Assembly: GCA_018896765.1 (NCBI GenBank)
Contig: JAHILZ010000059.1
Coordinates: 1-17,265 of the forward strand
From: Patescibacteria group bacterium
GTDB lineage: Bacteria > Patescibacteriota > Minisyncoccia > JAHIHE01
Reading direction: 5' to 3'
DNA: 17,265 nucleotides
Below the pieces are notes generated by a model that made no database searches, was not told the DNA's origin, and saw nothing but the letters and a program-made list of their open reading frames with translations. How positions within the stretch are numbered: the first letter of the stretch is position 1; each line of letters opens with the position of its first letter. Shown here piece after piece: positions 1 to 6,587 of the stretch. A program made the translations under genes and the position numbers.

Positions 1-87
1 AAGTATTGCAATTTCATCTCGTTCGCTTTGCTTAAAATGCCCAAGATTTTTACTTCTTTTTTTTCATTATATTTTTTTATTTAAAAA

Positions 88-801
88 TTAAAAAGCCGAT
101 TTTATTTTATCATAGTGTTCGGATTCAGAAAAGAATCTGCCCAAGGTCTCTACAAGTATTTTAGGAGAATAACCTGCTTTTCCACTTTCGCTGGATTCAA
201 CTAAATCCATCAAGGATTTAATTTCAACCTGCCCCTCGGGATAACGGCTTTGCAATTCTTTTACCAGTTCAAGTTTTTGCTTTTTTTGTTTTTTTTCATC
301 TTGTATATTATTTTTTTCATCTTTATAAAAATCAACTATTTCTTTTTCCAATGATTTCGTATTCATTACACAGCCAACGGAATCAAAAAATAACCAGCAC
401 TTTTCTCTTAACTCCTCAATATCTTTTTCATCAAACCTCGCTTCTTTTTTGCTTCTTACCTCAATAACCAAATCATTGATCCAATCTTCAATGCTATTAT
501 AAAATTCCTCGTTATTAATATCAATGAACTCTCTTTGCGGATGATCTTCTGTTTTTTTTGTTTTCTCTCTAAGGTCTTTAAATATTTGCTTATATCCATT
601 CATTAGCTCGGTAGTAATAAGTTCGCTCAATAATTTCGTTCTCTCTTGCTCTTCCGGCGACACCGACTCTTCAGCGCTTATTTTTTCTTGAATCGATTGA
701 CGCAAAGACAGCCAATTATCTTTAATAGTCATTGGTTTTTGTTCATTTTTTTCATTTTCATCGCTAGTAAATGAAACCTCGCCTTTTTCTATTTCACTCA
801 T
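88..801 (-). CDS. Unrecognised charged, helical protein (237 aa)
   Basis: I do not recognise this protein. It is very rich in Glu, Lys and Asp, has no signal peptide or membrane segment, and looks mostly helical, with a Lys/Gln-rich stretch (DEKKQKKQKLELVKEL) that may form a coiled coil. A short aromatic patch (CWLFFDSVGC) is the only hydrophobic core seen. The frame can be opened from a TTG at 813, but the ATG at 801 (MSEIEKGEV) is the more natural start; neither has a Shine-Dalgarno sequence. It ends in TAA at 88-90. It is probably cytoplasmic. The 87 bases beyond its stop hold nothing I can name. No function is proposed. Confidence 0.7.
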   Translation of the reverse strand: MSEIEKGEVSFTSDENEKNEQKPMTIKDNWLSLRQSIQEKISAEESVSPEEQERTKLLSELITTELMNGYKQIFKDLREKTKKTEDHPQREFIDINNEEFYNSIEDWINDLVIEVRSKKEARFDEKDIEELREKCWLFFDSVGCVMNTKSLEKEIVDFYKDEKNNIQDEKKQKKQKLELVKELQSRYPEGQVEIKSLMDLVESSESGKAGYSPKILVETLGRFFSESEHYDKIKSAF

Positions 802-813
802 AGGTTTAAGCAA

Positions 814-1033
814 TTATATTTTTAAACTTATCTAAAAAACTAATTGGTTTTTCGTTCTCAATCCACGCTCTAATGCTAATATTAAACATTTCAAACGTCA
901 ACAACCGGATATTCTTCTATATTTCTCAACTTTCCTTATTATTTCTCTAAAATATTCATAAATACGGATAATCTGCTGTTTTTTATTCCCATAAATACAT
1001 ATTGTCAGATAATTTGTATTTATCAAGTATGTT
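814..1033. other. Gene-poor spacer with decayed coding traces
   Basis: There is no convincing full gene here. On the minus strand, two short open stretches look like eroded protein. One ends in FLDKFKNIIA just upstream of the 88-801 gene. The other reads IIRIYEYFREIIRKVEKY before a stop. The first resembles the C-terminus of the small ORF at 1034-1168 (see findings). The rest is A/T-rich and without clear signals. Confidence 0.4.
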
Positions 1034-1168
1034 TTATCCAATTTTCTTAAGCTCCTCCAAAAGCCCAATTAATTTTTTATCTTCAATTCGCGCTCTGGCG
1101 CTGGCAATAAATTCGTCCAAATTTTTGCCTTCCAAGAATTTAAAAGGATTTGGATTTTTAATTATCAT
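1034..1168 (-). CDS. Possible small protein (44 aa), unrecognised
   Basis: This short minus-strand frame reads MIIKNPNPFKFLEGKNLDE and ends ELKKIG. Its composition is protein-like (amphipathic helix pattern, Arg/Glu/Lys-rich). The frame stays open up to an ATG at 1249, but the added N-terminus (MEIVCLASPDLAQL) covers a hairpin in non-coding-looking sequence, so I prefer the ATG at 1166-1168. There is no Shine-Dalgarno sequence. It may be a genuine small protein or the surviving end of a larger decayed gene. No function is proposed. Confidence 0.3.
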   Translation of the reverse strand: MIIKNPNPFKFLEGKNLDEFIASARARIEDKKLIGLLEELKKIG

Positions 1169-1203
1169 AATATTTACCAACTTACAAATTACAACAAACA
1201 AAT

Positions 1204-1326
1204 TATCTAGCTGCGCAAGATCTGGCGAAGCCAGACAAACAATTTCCAAAGCACAAAGTTCAAATTACAAACTGTTTGTGTTTTTTTTATTTTACTTATT
1301 GTGTTTTGTTTGTATATTGTAATTTG
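1204..1326. repeat. Spacer with short hairpin and inverted repeat
   Basis: This A/T-rich spacer lies downstream of lspA. It holds a perfect small hairpin, TCTGGC-GAA-GCCAGA, near 1219-1233. It also has a 10-bp inverted repeat, CAAATTACAA (about 1261-1270) and TTGTAATTTG (about 1317-1326), which may act as a weak transcript end for the dksA-lspA operon. It has no long T-run like a classical terminator. Confidence 0.4.
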
Positions 1327-1785
1327 TTATTTGTGTTTTACAAAAACTTTAATTAGCATTATTGCTCCTGCCGCGATCATCATATCCGCCAAATTAAAAA
1401 TCACAATATCACCCAAATTTATATAATCAATGATATATCCAAATCTAATCCTGTCAATCAAATTTCCCAAAGCGCCGCTCAGAATAAAGCCAACTGCCAG
1501 AATCTCTTTTTTTCCCATTTCCTTAAAACTTAACAGTTTCCCGCTTGCCAGCCCGATAAAAAACAAAAAAGCGATAAAATAAAAAACCCCGTCGCTTGCT
1601 GGAAGTCCGAAAGCAATGCCGTAATTTTTATAAATTTCCAGGATGAGAAAATCGCTAAAATAGAATGGCGAAGCGGACAGCGAAGATATGGCCGTTTTTT
1701 TCACCGCCTGATCCAATATGACAAAGCCAACCATTAACAAAATAATGATTGGCAAAAATATTTTTCTCGAAATATTTATTTTCAT
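1327..1785 (-). CDS. lspA: Lipoprotein signal peptidase (signal peptidase II)
   Basis: This is the aspartyl membrane protease that removes the signal peptide from diacylglyceryl-modified prolipoproteins. At 152 residues it has the usual family length. It shows four hydrophobic segments (about 9-25, 64-82, 94-108, 130-147). Family motifs are all present: DQ at 25-26, NYGIAF at 54-59, GALGNLIDR at 104-112, GYIID at 116-120 and FNLAD at 130-134. By homology with studied LspA proteins the catalytic pair is Asp120 and Asp134. The ATG at 1783-1785 gives a normal short cytoplasmic N-terminus. It lies 41 bases downstream of the DksA/TraR-type gene on the same strand and is probably cotranscribed with it. 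It implies that the cell makes lipoproteins. Confidence 0.95.
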   Translation of the reverse strand: MKINISRKIFLPIIILLMVGFVILDQAVKKTAISSLSASPFYFSDFLILEIYKNYGIAFGLPASDGVFYFIAFLFFIGLASGKLLSFKEMGKKEILAVGFILSGALGNLIDRIRFGYIIDYINLGDIVIFNLADMMIAAGAIMLIKVFVKHK

Positions 1786-1826
1786 GCTAATGTTTACCGC
1801 AAAATAAATGCTATGAAATTCTCATC

Positions 1827-2225
1827 CTATTTTCCGCATCCGCAATGACAATGGCATTTAATGCAAGTTTTTGCTTCAGGAAACGCTTTCAGCCGATTGA
1901 TATCAATAGTTTGCGATTTGCCGCAATTAGCGCAAATTCCATAAGCGCCACTTTCCATCTTGACTAAGGCCTCATTAATAGCCGCTAGATCTTTTTCCAG
2001 CTGATGCTCAACGCCTAAATTGTTTTCATACATTTCCACTTCGCTGGCGTTTTCTTCCGGCCTATCGCCGATTTGCTCAAACCTAGTGTCAAAGTCACCT
2101 TTTAAATCCTTGCTCTTGCCGGCAAATGTCTCAAGTTGCGCCGTTATCTTGGCTTTTTTCTCAGTCAGAGCTTTTTTTAATTCCGCTAAAGTTTTCTCGT
2201 CAATATTCGCTTTATTTTTTGCCAT
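1827..2225 (-). CDS. DksA/TraR-type zinc-finger protein
   Basis: This belongs to the DksA/TraR/YteA family, whose studied members bind in the RNA polymerase secondary channel and modulate transcription. Residues 8-90 form the expected helical hairpin. Residues 46-66 (DTRFEQIGDRPEENASEVEMY) resemble the tip region, with ENA in place of the E. coli DxA. The C4 zinc finger is CANC at 98-101 and CIKC at 121-124. The tail is unusual: after the last ligand the protein continues HCHCGCGK, which adds three Cys and two His. At 132 residues it is close to family length. It is the first gene of an operon with lspA, a pairing common in bacteria of this type. The family assignment is firm; a role in transcription is inferred. 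Confidence 0.9.
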   Translation of the reverse strand: MAKNKANIDEKTLAELKKALTEKKAKITAQLETFAGKSKDLKGDFDTRFEQIGDRPEENASEVEMYENNLGVEHQLEKDLAAINEALVKMESGAYGICANCGKSQTIDINRLKAFPEAKTCIKCHCHCGCGK

Positions 2226-2273
2226 ATGAATCTTTTAATAAATTATTTTAATTTGAATCTTAATTACTGTCTA

Positions 2274-2301
2274 ATATTATCACGTTTACAATAAAAATCA
2301 A
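2274..2301 (-). promoter_or_regulatory. Probable promoter of the dksA-type/lspA operon
   Basis: Minus-strand TTGATT (2296-2301), a 16-bp spacer and TAATAT (2274-2279). The -10 is preceded by TGA, an extended -10. The start would fall about 40 bases before the ATG at 2225. Confidence 0.5.
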
Positions 2302-2397
2302 CTCTATTAACTTCTATATTTTTTTTCTCCGGTATTTTTTTCGCTTCCAAGCTCTGCCGCAAAACGCCATGAAAAAAAATAATGGAAGCTTCTTCTT

Positions 2398-3675
2398 TTA
2401 TTTCTCGTCTTTCAGCAACCACTTATAGACCGGCAAAATATTTATTGTTTTTCCTTCCTGTTCCACCAAACCTTCCTCATCTTCGGTAAGAATAAGTCCG
2501 TTGCTAAGATTGAGCTCGCCAAGCGCAACAATCAAAGATTTTATTTCTCTGGCTTTTGTTTTCGTGTCGTCCAGCTTTTGAGCCACTTGAATTAAGGCAG
2601 ACGGCGCGTTTTTTTCTTTTATCAAAAAATCTATTTCCAGATTATTTTTTGTTTTATAATAATAAACTTCATTTTTTCGGCGCAGCAGTTCCAAAAAAAC
2701 TAAATTTTCCAAAAACTTTCCCCGATTCTCTGAGAACTTAAAGGAAATGCTGTTTGCCAGCCCATTGTCTATGCAATAAATTTTTCTCGGAGCATAATAT
2801 TGTTTTTTAAGCGAAAAAGAAAAAAGATTGACGGAAAACAAAACAAAACTATTTTCCAGATATTCCACATAATTTTTGGCCGTATTGGCGCTTCCCAGAC
2901 CCGCGATCTTTTTCAAGTTATTGTAAGTAAAAAGATTCGCCAAGTTGCTTAAAAGATAAAGAGATATCTCGCGCAACGCTTTTGTTTCTTTTATTTCGTA
3001 GCGGGCGATAATATCCCGATACAAAATATCTTCATAAAGCCGCACCAAAAGTTCCTTTTTTTGATATTGCAAATATTCCGGCATTCCGCCTTTTTCCATG
3101 TAGAAGTTAAAGCTATTTTTTAATTTTGCTCTCTCGGAAGTCTGGAAAAGAGAATTTTTATCAAAAGAAATTTTTTGAAAAGACAGGCATTCTTTAAACG
3201 AAAAAGGCAGCAGCTCTATCAAAACATATCTTCCTGTAAGTTTTGTGCCTAATTCTTTGCTAAGCAGAGTAGCGTTTGAACCGGTTATAAAAAATTTAAA
3301 TCTCTGATCTTGCATTCGACGGACAAAATTTTCCCAGGACGGTATATTTTGAATTTCATCCAGAAAAAAAACTTTTTTCTCGCCCATTATTTCCGCGAAT
3401 ATTTCATAGAGCGCATTGAAATCTTGACTGGTAAAATCGATAAATCTTTCGTCTTCAAAATTTAAATAATAGCAATCTTTCTTGTAAAATTCATTCATAA
3501 TCTGCAAAAGTAGAGTTGATTTACCAACTCGCCTGATACCGGCAATTATAACCGTATGAGGAATTTCTATATATCGTTTTATTTCTTCCAATTTTAATCT
3601 TTTTATGCCTTCGCATTTATTTTTTAGCGCTTCTTTTTGTTCTAAAATTATTTCTTTTAGTGTTGTTTTATTCAT
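2398..3675 (-). CDS. AAA+ ATPase with DUF4143 / nuclease-like C-terminus
   Basis: This is a member of the large AAA_14/DUF4143 ATPase family, widespread in bacteria and archaea and mostly without known function. The N-terminal P-loop is GIRRVGKST (46-54). Walker B is VFFLDEIQN (102-110, Asp106/Glu107). A sensor-like TGSN (131-134) and LTGR (147-150) follow, then GGMPEYL (196-202) and DIIARY (221-226). The DUF4143 part has a short winged-helix-like stretch (about 250-275) and GKFLENLVFLEL (319-330). It ends with an ExD (Glu347, Asp349) and IQVA pattern reminiscent of PD-(D/E)XK nucleases. At 425 residues it is full length. It is a single-gene unit: the next gene downstream is about 170 bases away and has its own promoter. 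Its promoter is flanked by dyads. Cellular role is unknown; family members are often called mobile or accessory genes. Confidence 0.9.
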   Translation of the reverse strand: MNKTTLKEIILEQKEALKNKCEGIKRLKLEEIKRYIEIPHTVIIAGIRRVGKSTLLLQIMNEFYKKDCYYLNFEDERFIDFTSQDFNALYEIFAEIMGEKKVFFLDEIQNIPSWENFVRRMQDQRFKFFITGSNATLLSKELGTKLTGRYVLIELLPFSFKECLSFQKISFDKNSLFQTSERAKLKNSFNFYMEKGGMPEYLQYQKKELLVRLYEDILYRDIIARYEIKETKALREISLYLLSNLANLFTYNNLKKIAGLGSANTAKNYVEYLENSFVLFSVNLFSFSLKKQYYAPRKIYCIDNGLANSISFKFSENRGKFLENLVFLELLRRKNEVYYYKTKNNLEIDFLIKEKNAPSALIQVAQKLDDTKTKAREIKSLIVALGELNLSNGLILTEDEEGLVEQEGKTINILPVYKWLLKDEK

Positions 3676-3685
3676 AATTTTAGTT

Positions 3686-3754
3686 ATATTATCATTGCTA
3701 ATGACAATATAACATAGATAGTTTGCATTGTCAATGATAATATCATAAACTATC
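3686..3754. promoter_or_regulatory. Operator-like dyad cluster over the AAA+ gene promoter
   Basis: A 12-bp perfect inverted repeat (3686-3697 and 3732-3743) and an 8-bp one, GATAGTTT/AAACTATC (3717-3724, 3747-3754), surround the promoter. Within them are two short palindromes, CATT-GCT-AATG (3694-3704) and CATTG-T-CAATG (3726-3736). The repeats cover the -35 and the start site, where a repressor would be expected to bind. Confidence 0.5.
3707..3734 (-). promoter_or_regulatory. Strong promoter of the AAA+/DUF4143 gene
   Basis: Minus-strand TTGACA (3729-3734), 17-bp spacer, TTATAT (3707-3712). Start expected near 3700, about 25 bases before the ATG. Confidence 0.7.
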
Positions 3755-3799
3755 GTCTATTTTTTGAAATTCTTCCGGTGTAATCGATACGCTGGCAGC

Positions 3800-3828
3800 T
3801 TGACAAAGTAAACTTTTTAAAATAGAAT
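3800..3828 (+). promoter_or_regulatory. Promoter of the HD-domain gene
   Basis: TTGACA (3800-3805), 17-bp spacer, TAGAAT (3823-3828). It is divergent from the AAA+ gene promoter, with the -35 boxes about 65 bases apart. Transcription would start near 3835. Confidence 0.7.
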
Positions 3829-3864
3829 TTGATTAGTTTGTTCTCTATAATTTATATAAAATCA

Positions 3865-3873
3865 AAAGGAGGT
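3865..3873 (+). promoter_or_regulatory. Canonical ribosome binding site fixing a TTG start
   Basis: AAAGGAGGT lies 7 bases before TTG at 3881 and decides the non-ATG start of the HD-domain gene. Such a strong site is exceptional in this window; the only similar one precedes the gene at 14109. Confidence 0.8.
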
Positions 3874-3880
3874 AATAATC

Positions 3881-5068
3881 TTGAAAACAAAAATTAGTTC
3901 GCGAAAACCAGAAAAATCTTTATTCCAGCAAAGATTGGATATTTTTTATCCCACACTTGTAAAGTTGAAGGCTACTAAAGACAGAGAACACAAAAAAGAC
4001 AAGGATAAACCATATTTCTCTATAAATCCGTGGGAGCTTGATAAAGCAAAAATTGACGCCTGCGATGCCACAAAAAGATTATCCGGTAAAATGCAAGTCT
4101 GCGCCGCTATTTACCAACCCTATCCTCTAACCCCGCTAAATCCGCATATATCAAATAGAGCAAGCCACACTAGAGATGTGGAATCAGCCGCAACTATAGC
4201 TTCCTGTATACTTAATCTAAATGTTCCAGCCACCGGAGCAATTGTAAAAGTGCATGATATTGGAACGCCTCCCTTCGCTCATAATGGACAAAGGGCTCTA
4301 AAACTTACGGGCGGGCATGGACTGAATGGCGCAAATATCGCGCAAAAAGTGGAAAGAGGCGGACATGGATTAAACCTTACTTATGAGGTTGTAGAGGGAG
4401 CAATAGAGCACTCGCAGAACAATTTGAATATCGCGACGGCAAGAATTCCCAATGAGACAAAAGTAGTGATAATAGCGGATGAAATCGCTTATACCGCCGC
4501 TGACAGGGATGATCTGAAAAATCTGATAATGAATTATAAAAATGGCGCCAATGGAGGAAAAAATAACGGAGTTACGGGAATTACCGAACTCTTGGATAAC
4601 GGACTAGATAAAAATCTGCCCGAAGAACTAGACGAACTTGGAAAAAACAAAAGACAAGTAATTCTTTCTTGCATCAATGCCCTTGTCAGAGAAAGTCTGG
4701 AAAAAAATTGCGTATCTTTTTCAGAAAGCGCTACTGCCCAAAAACTTAGAGCATTTAGAGAGTTAATGTATAAGGAGGTTTATCATAAACTGGATCAAAC
4801 CGAAGAAAGAATAAAACATCGAGAATATTTAGAAATAATAGTGGAATATATTGACGCTAACGGATTATCTGGAAGCATAGATTCTCGTTTCGCTACGAGT
4901 TTTTTTACAGATCAAGAAGCACTGTGGCTTGCTGAACTCATCAGCGACCACAATCCAAATGAAGAAGACCGCCAGCAAATTGAAACCTTATCTTTCAGGG
5001 AAATAATCCGATCGCTCCCAAAAAATATAGAAATAAACCATTTAAAAAGTCCATTGTGGAAAATTTAA
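3881..5068 (+). CDS. dGTPase-like HD-domain phosphohydrolase
   Basis: This resembles deoxynucleoside triphosphate triphosphohydrolases (dGTPase, Dgt/SAMHD1 superfamily), which split dNTPs into deoxynucleoside and tripolyphosphate. The HD metal site is visible: RASHTRDV (His96), HDIGTPPFAHNGQRAL (His125, Asp126, His134), IEHS (His177) and IADEIAYTAADRDD (Asp200). The 395-residue length fits the family. The first ~70 residues are lysine-rich and less typical. Start is TTG, set by a strong ribosome binding site. It has its own promoter and two strong terminators, so it is a monocistronic unit, divergent from the AAA+ gene. Substrate is not known; dNTP pool control or defence against phage replication are both possible for the family. 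SAMHD1-like or other HD phosphohydrolase activity cannot be excluded. Confidence 0.85.
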   Translation: MKTKISSRKPEKSLFQQRLDIFYPTLVKLKATKDREHKKDKDKPYFSINPWELDKAKIDACDATKRLSGKMQVCAAIYQPYPLTPLNPHISNRASHTRDVESAATIASCILNLNVPATGAIVKVHDIGTPPFAHNGQRALKLTGGHGLNGANIAQKVERGGHGLNLTYEVVEGAIEHSQNNLNIATARIPNETKVVIIADEIAYTAADRDDLKNLIMNYKNGANGGKNNGVTGITELLDNGLDKNLPEELDELGKNKRQVILSCINALVRESLEKNCVSFSESATAQKLRAFRELMYKEVYHKLDQTEERIKHREYLEIIVEYIDANGLSGSIDSRFATSFFTDQEALWLAELISDHNPNEEDRQQIETLSFREIIRSLPKNIEINHLKSPLWKI

Positions 5069-5077
5069 AAACTTTAC

Positions 5078-5111
5078 CCGCCAAAACAATAAACACTTGG
5101 CGGCTTTTTTA
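5078..5111 (+). terminator. Rho-independent terminator of the HD-domain gene
   Basis: Perfect stem CCGCCAA (5078-5084) / TTGGCGG (5097-5103), then CTTTTTTATT. It begins 10 bases after the TAA. Confidence 0.9.
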
Positions 5112-5119
5112 TTATTTTA

Positions 5120-5467
5120 CGCAAATAAAAGAACGGGTTTAACCCCGTTCTTTTATTATAGTTGACGTCAGCACTCCATAACCTACCGTAAAGCAGATTT
5201 AATATAGCCGATAAAAGCGCAAAGCCTTTATAAGCCGATTAAATACTGCGCGCCTTACAGAAACGAAACAGATTCCCAATTTTTATATCATATCCGTTTC
5301 CTCTTACCGTTTTTATCGTGTTTATAGAGTGCGAAAGTTTTTTAATCCAAAACAAAATTTGTTCTGAACTCGATTTAAACAGTAAGAGAAAAATGCCGGC
5401 TTTTTTCCCGCCTCAAGGATTCTCTAAACCAAAAAAATAGGCAAATTTCCATTACTCTTTACCTGCG
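5120..5467 (-). ncRNA. Candidate structured non-coding RNA (~350 nt), unidentified
   Basis: No protein frame of note is present, yet the strand has an extended -10 promoter, a terminator and a nested set of helices. The helices, in plus coordinates, are: 5380-5391 with 5298-5309 (12 bp); 5292-5300 with 5265-5273 (9 bp, stacking on the first); 5255-5260 with 5186-5191 (6 bp); 5193-5203 with 5238-5249 (11 bp, one bulge); and a hairpin 5211-5218/5224-5231. Four of these five helices contain G.U pairs when read on the minus strand that would be A.C mismatches on the plus strand (all except the 11-bp one), so the RNA is read from the minus strand. I searched by eye for RNase P RNA core boxes and tmRNA ends and did not find them. 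It could be a very divergent rnpB, ssrA or 6S RNA, or a new family. Confidence 0.6.
5124..5157. terminator. Bidirectional terminator; 3' end of the minus-strand RNA
   Basis: A 14-bp perfect stem, AATAAAAGAACGGG (5124-5137) and its complement (5144-5157), with a 6-base loop. The outer stem is A/T-rich, so both directions end in U-rich sequence. It sits between the HD-domain gene and the minus-strand RNA and can serve both. Confidence 0.85.
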
Positions 5468-5473
5468 CTTTTA

Positions 5474-5502
5474 ATTATACCACCGCGTCGTTTTATTTTC
5501 AA
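5474..5502 (-). promoter_or_regulatory. Strong promoter of the minus-strand RNA
   Basis: Minus-strand TTGAAA (5497-5502), 17-bp spacer, TATAAT (5474-5479) preceded by TGG (extended -10). No start codon with a useful frame follows. The -35 overlaps the end of the adjoining MITE-like element. Confidence 0.75.
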
Positions 5503-5614
5503 CCCCATTAGAAGTCTTAAAATTATTCTCACTATTTAAGATGTCGTAAGGCGAAAGCCGCTTCGCTTGAAAACCTCAAAACTTGTAAAGTCTTATTCGG
5601 ACTTCTAACGGGGT
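5502..5614. mobile_element. MITE-like element with terminal inverted repeats
   Basis: The 113-bp stretch begins ACCCCATTAGAAGTC (5502-5516) and ends GACTTCTAACGGGGT (5600-5614), a 15-bp inverted repeat with one difference; similarity continues weakly inward. An internal hairpin lies around AAGGCGAAAGCCGCTTCGCTT. It encodes nothing credible. No target-site duplication is obvious. It could equally be a structured intergenic repeat rather than a transposable element. Confidence 0.45.
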
Positions 5615-5800
5615 CAAGATGCCGCAAGAGCAAACAGTGTAAAACTATTTTTAAACGCTTGCTATAAACATCTTTTCCACGCGAAACCAACACGATAGAT
5701 TCGGTACTCAACAAGCTATCCACCGCTTATCAACACATTAGCCAAAAATCATTGCATTCTAAAACTCGGTTTTAGAATGTGTTATTTTAAAACTTAATAA
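5615..5800. other. Gene-free spacer with nested hairpins
   Basis: This holds an imperfect hairpin (AAGATG 5616-5621 with CATCTT 5669-5674; GCAAG 5624-5628 with CTTGC 5658-5662), a GATAG/CTATC pair (around 5694-5719), and a perfect 11-bp hairpin CATTCTAAAAC / GTTTTAGAATG (5755-5765, 5769-5779) followed by TGTTATTTT. That hairpin could be a plus-strand terminator. I see no promoter for a plus-strand RNA and no protein. Confidence 0.4.
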
Positions 5801-5863
5801 ACTTTAAAGACTTTACGGATTTTACGGACTCGTTTTGCCCTTTCTTTTTATAACAATATGGTA

Positions 5864-5869
5864 TATAAT
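5864..5869 (+). promoter_or_regulatory. Likely -10 of the DUF4446 gene
   Basis: TATAAT with a poor -35, about 33 bases before the ATG at 5903. Confidence 0.4.
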
Positions 5870-5902
5870 GAATAAATTGATAATTTCTAAATTGGCATAG
5901 TT

Positions 5903-6397
5903 ATGTCTTTGGATCCTATTTTTTCATTAACAGCAAACCCTGCTGTTCAATTGGCATTTTTCTTATTTTTAATCTTTTTAAATTTTATATTATTGATAAG
6001 CTTCTTCCGTCTTAAGAAAAAAGTCAATTTTTTCTTGCAGGGGAAAAATGCCAAGAATCTGGAAGGATCAATAAATAATCTAATCAATGATGCCGCTGTT
6101 TTGCGCCTAAATTTTGAAAAAATATCTCAAGAACAAGAAGAACAAAAAGAACTGCTTTATTCAACCATTAAAAAAATCGGCATTGTTCGGTTTAATCCTT
6201 TTAACAATACCGGCGGCGACCAAAGCTTTGCCATCGCCTTTTTAAATTCAGAAAATTCCGGAGTTATAATTTCCAGCTTGTTTCTAAGAGAAGGAACCCG
6301 CATATACGCGAAGCCAATTAATAAATTAAAATCTTCTTACCCTTTATCGAAAGAAGAGGAAGAGGCGATAAAGAAAGCGATGGAACCAATCGAGTAA
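5903..6397 (+). CDS. DUF4446 family membrane protein
   Basis: One N-terminal membrane helix (about 16-36) is followed by a basic stop-transfer (RLKKK), FLQGKNAKNLE (44-54), a helical linker, and the DUF4446 signature. The signature reads RFNPF (96-100), TGGDQSFA (103-110), GVIISSL (120-126) and REGTRIYAKPI (129-139). At 164 residues it is the usual family length. The soluble domain should face the cytoplasm. Function is unknown for the family, which is common in Firmicutes and in Patescibacteria. It precedes infB on the same strand but a 190-base A/T-rich spacer separates them. The start ATG has no Shine-Dalgarno sequence. Confidence 0.9.
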   Translation: MSLDPIFSLTANPAVQLAFFLFLIFLNFILLISFFRLKKKVNFFLQGKNAKNLEGSINNLINDAAVLRLNFEKISQEQEEQKELLYSTIKKIGIVRFNPFNNTGGDQSFAIAFLNSENSGVIISSLFLREGTRIYAKPINKLKSSYPLSKEEEEAIKKAMEPIE

Positions 6398-6497
6398 CAA
6401 TAAACGAGCAAGAACAAGCATTTTTATAAAAATAAAATTTAAAATAATAAACAGATTATAAATTTTAAAGTCTAAATGAATTTTAAATATACAAATT

Positions 6498-6513
6498 CCT
6501 ACCGGCAGGCAGG
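6498..6513. repeat. Short GC-rich palindromic word in A/T-rich spacer
   Basis: CCTACCGGCAGGCAGG stands out in the A/T-rich DUF4446-infB spacer and contains the near-palindrome CCTaCCGGcAGG. It is flanked by ACAAATT and AAATATTTGT, which are partly complementary. Confidence 0.4.
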
Positions 6514-6587
6514 TTAAATATTTGTCATTTAAAAATTTAAAATTGATTTAAAATTTTAAATTTAGAATTTAGCATTTTACAGCGAAT

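Noticed and set aside
5120..5467. RNase P RNA or tmRNA
   Set aside because: I looked for GAGGAAAGTC, ACAGAA plus GCTTA, a tRNA-like 3' end and a tag frame; only partial chance matches were seen. Not excluded, but not supported.
5532..5723. Minus-strand open frame of 63 codons
   Set aside because: It crosses the MITE-like element and hairpins, has no family look and no start signals; the region is better read as repeat and spacer.
5616..5740. Replication origin
   Set aside because: DnaA-like words are imperfect and few, and no dnaA, dnaN or gyrase genes are near.
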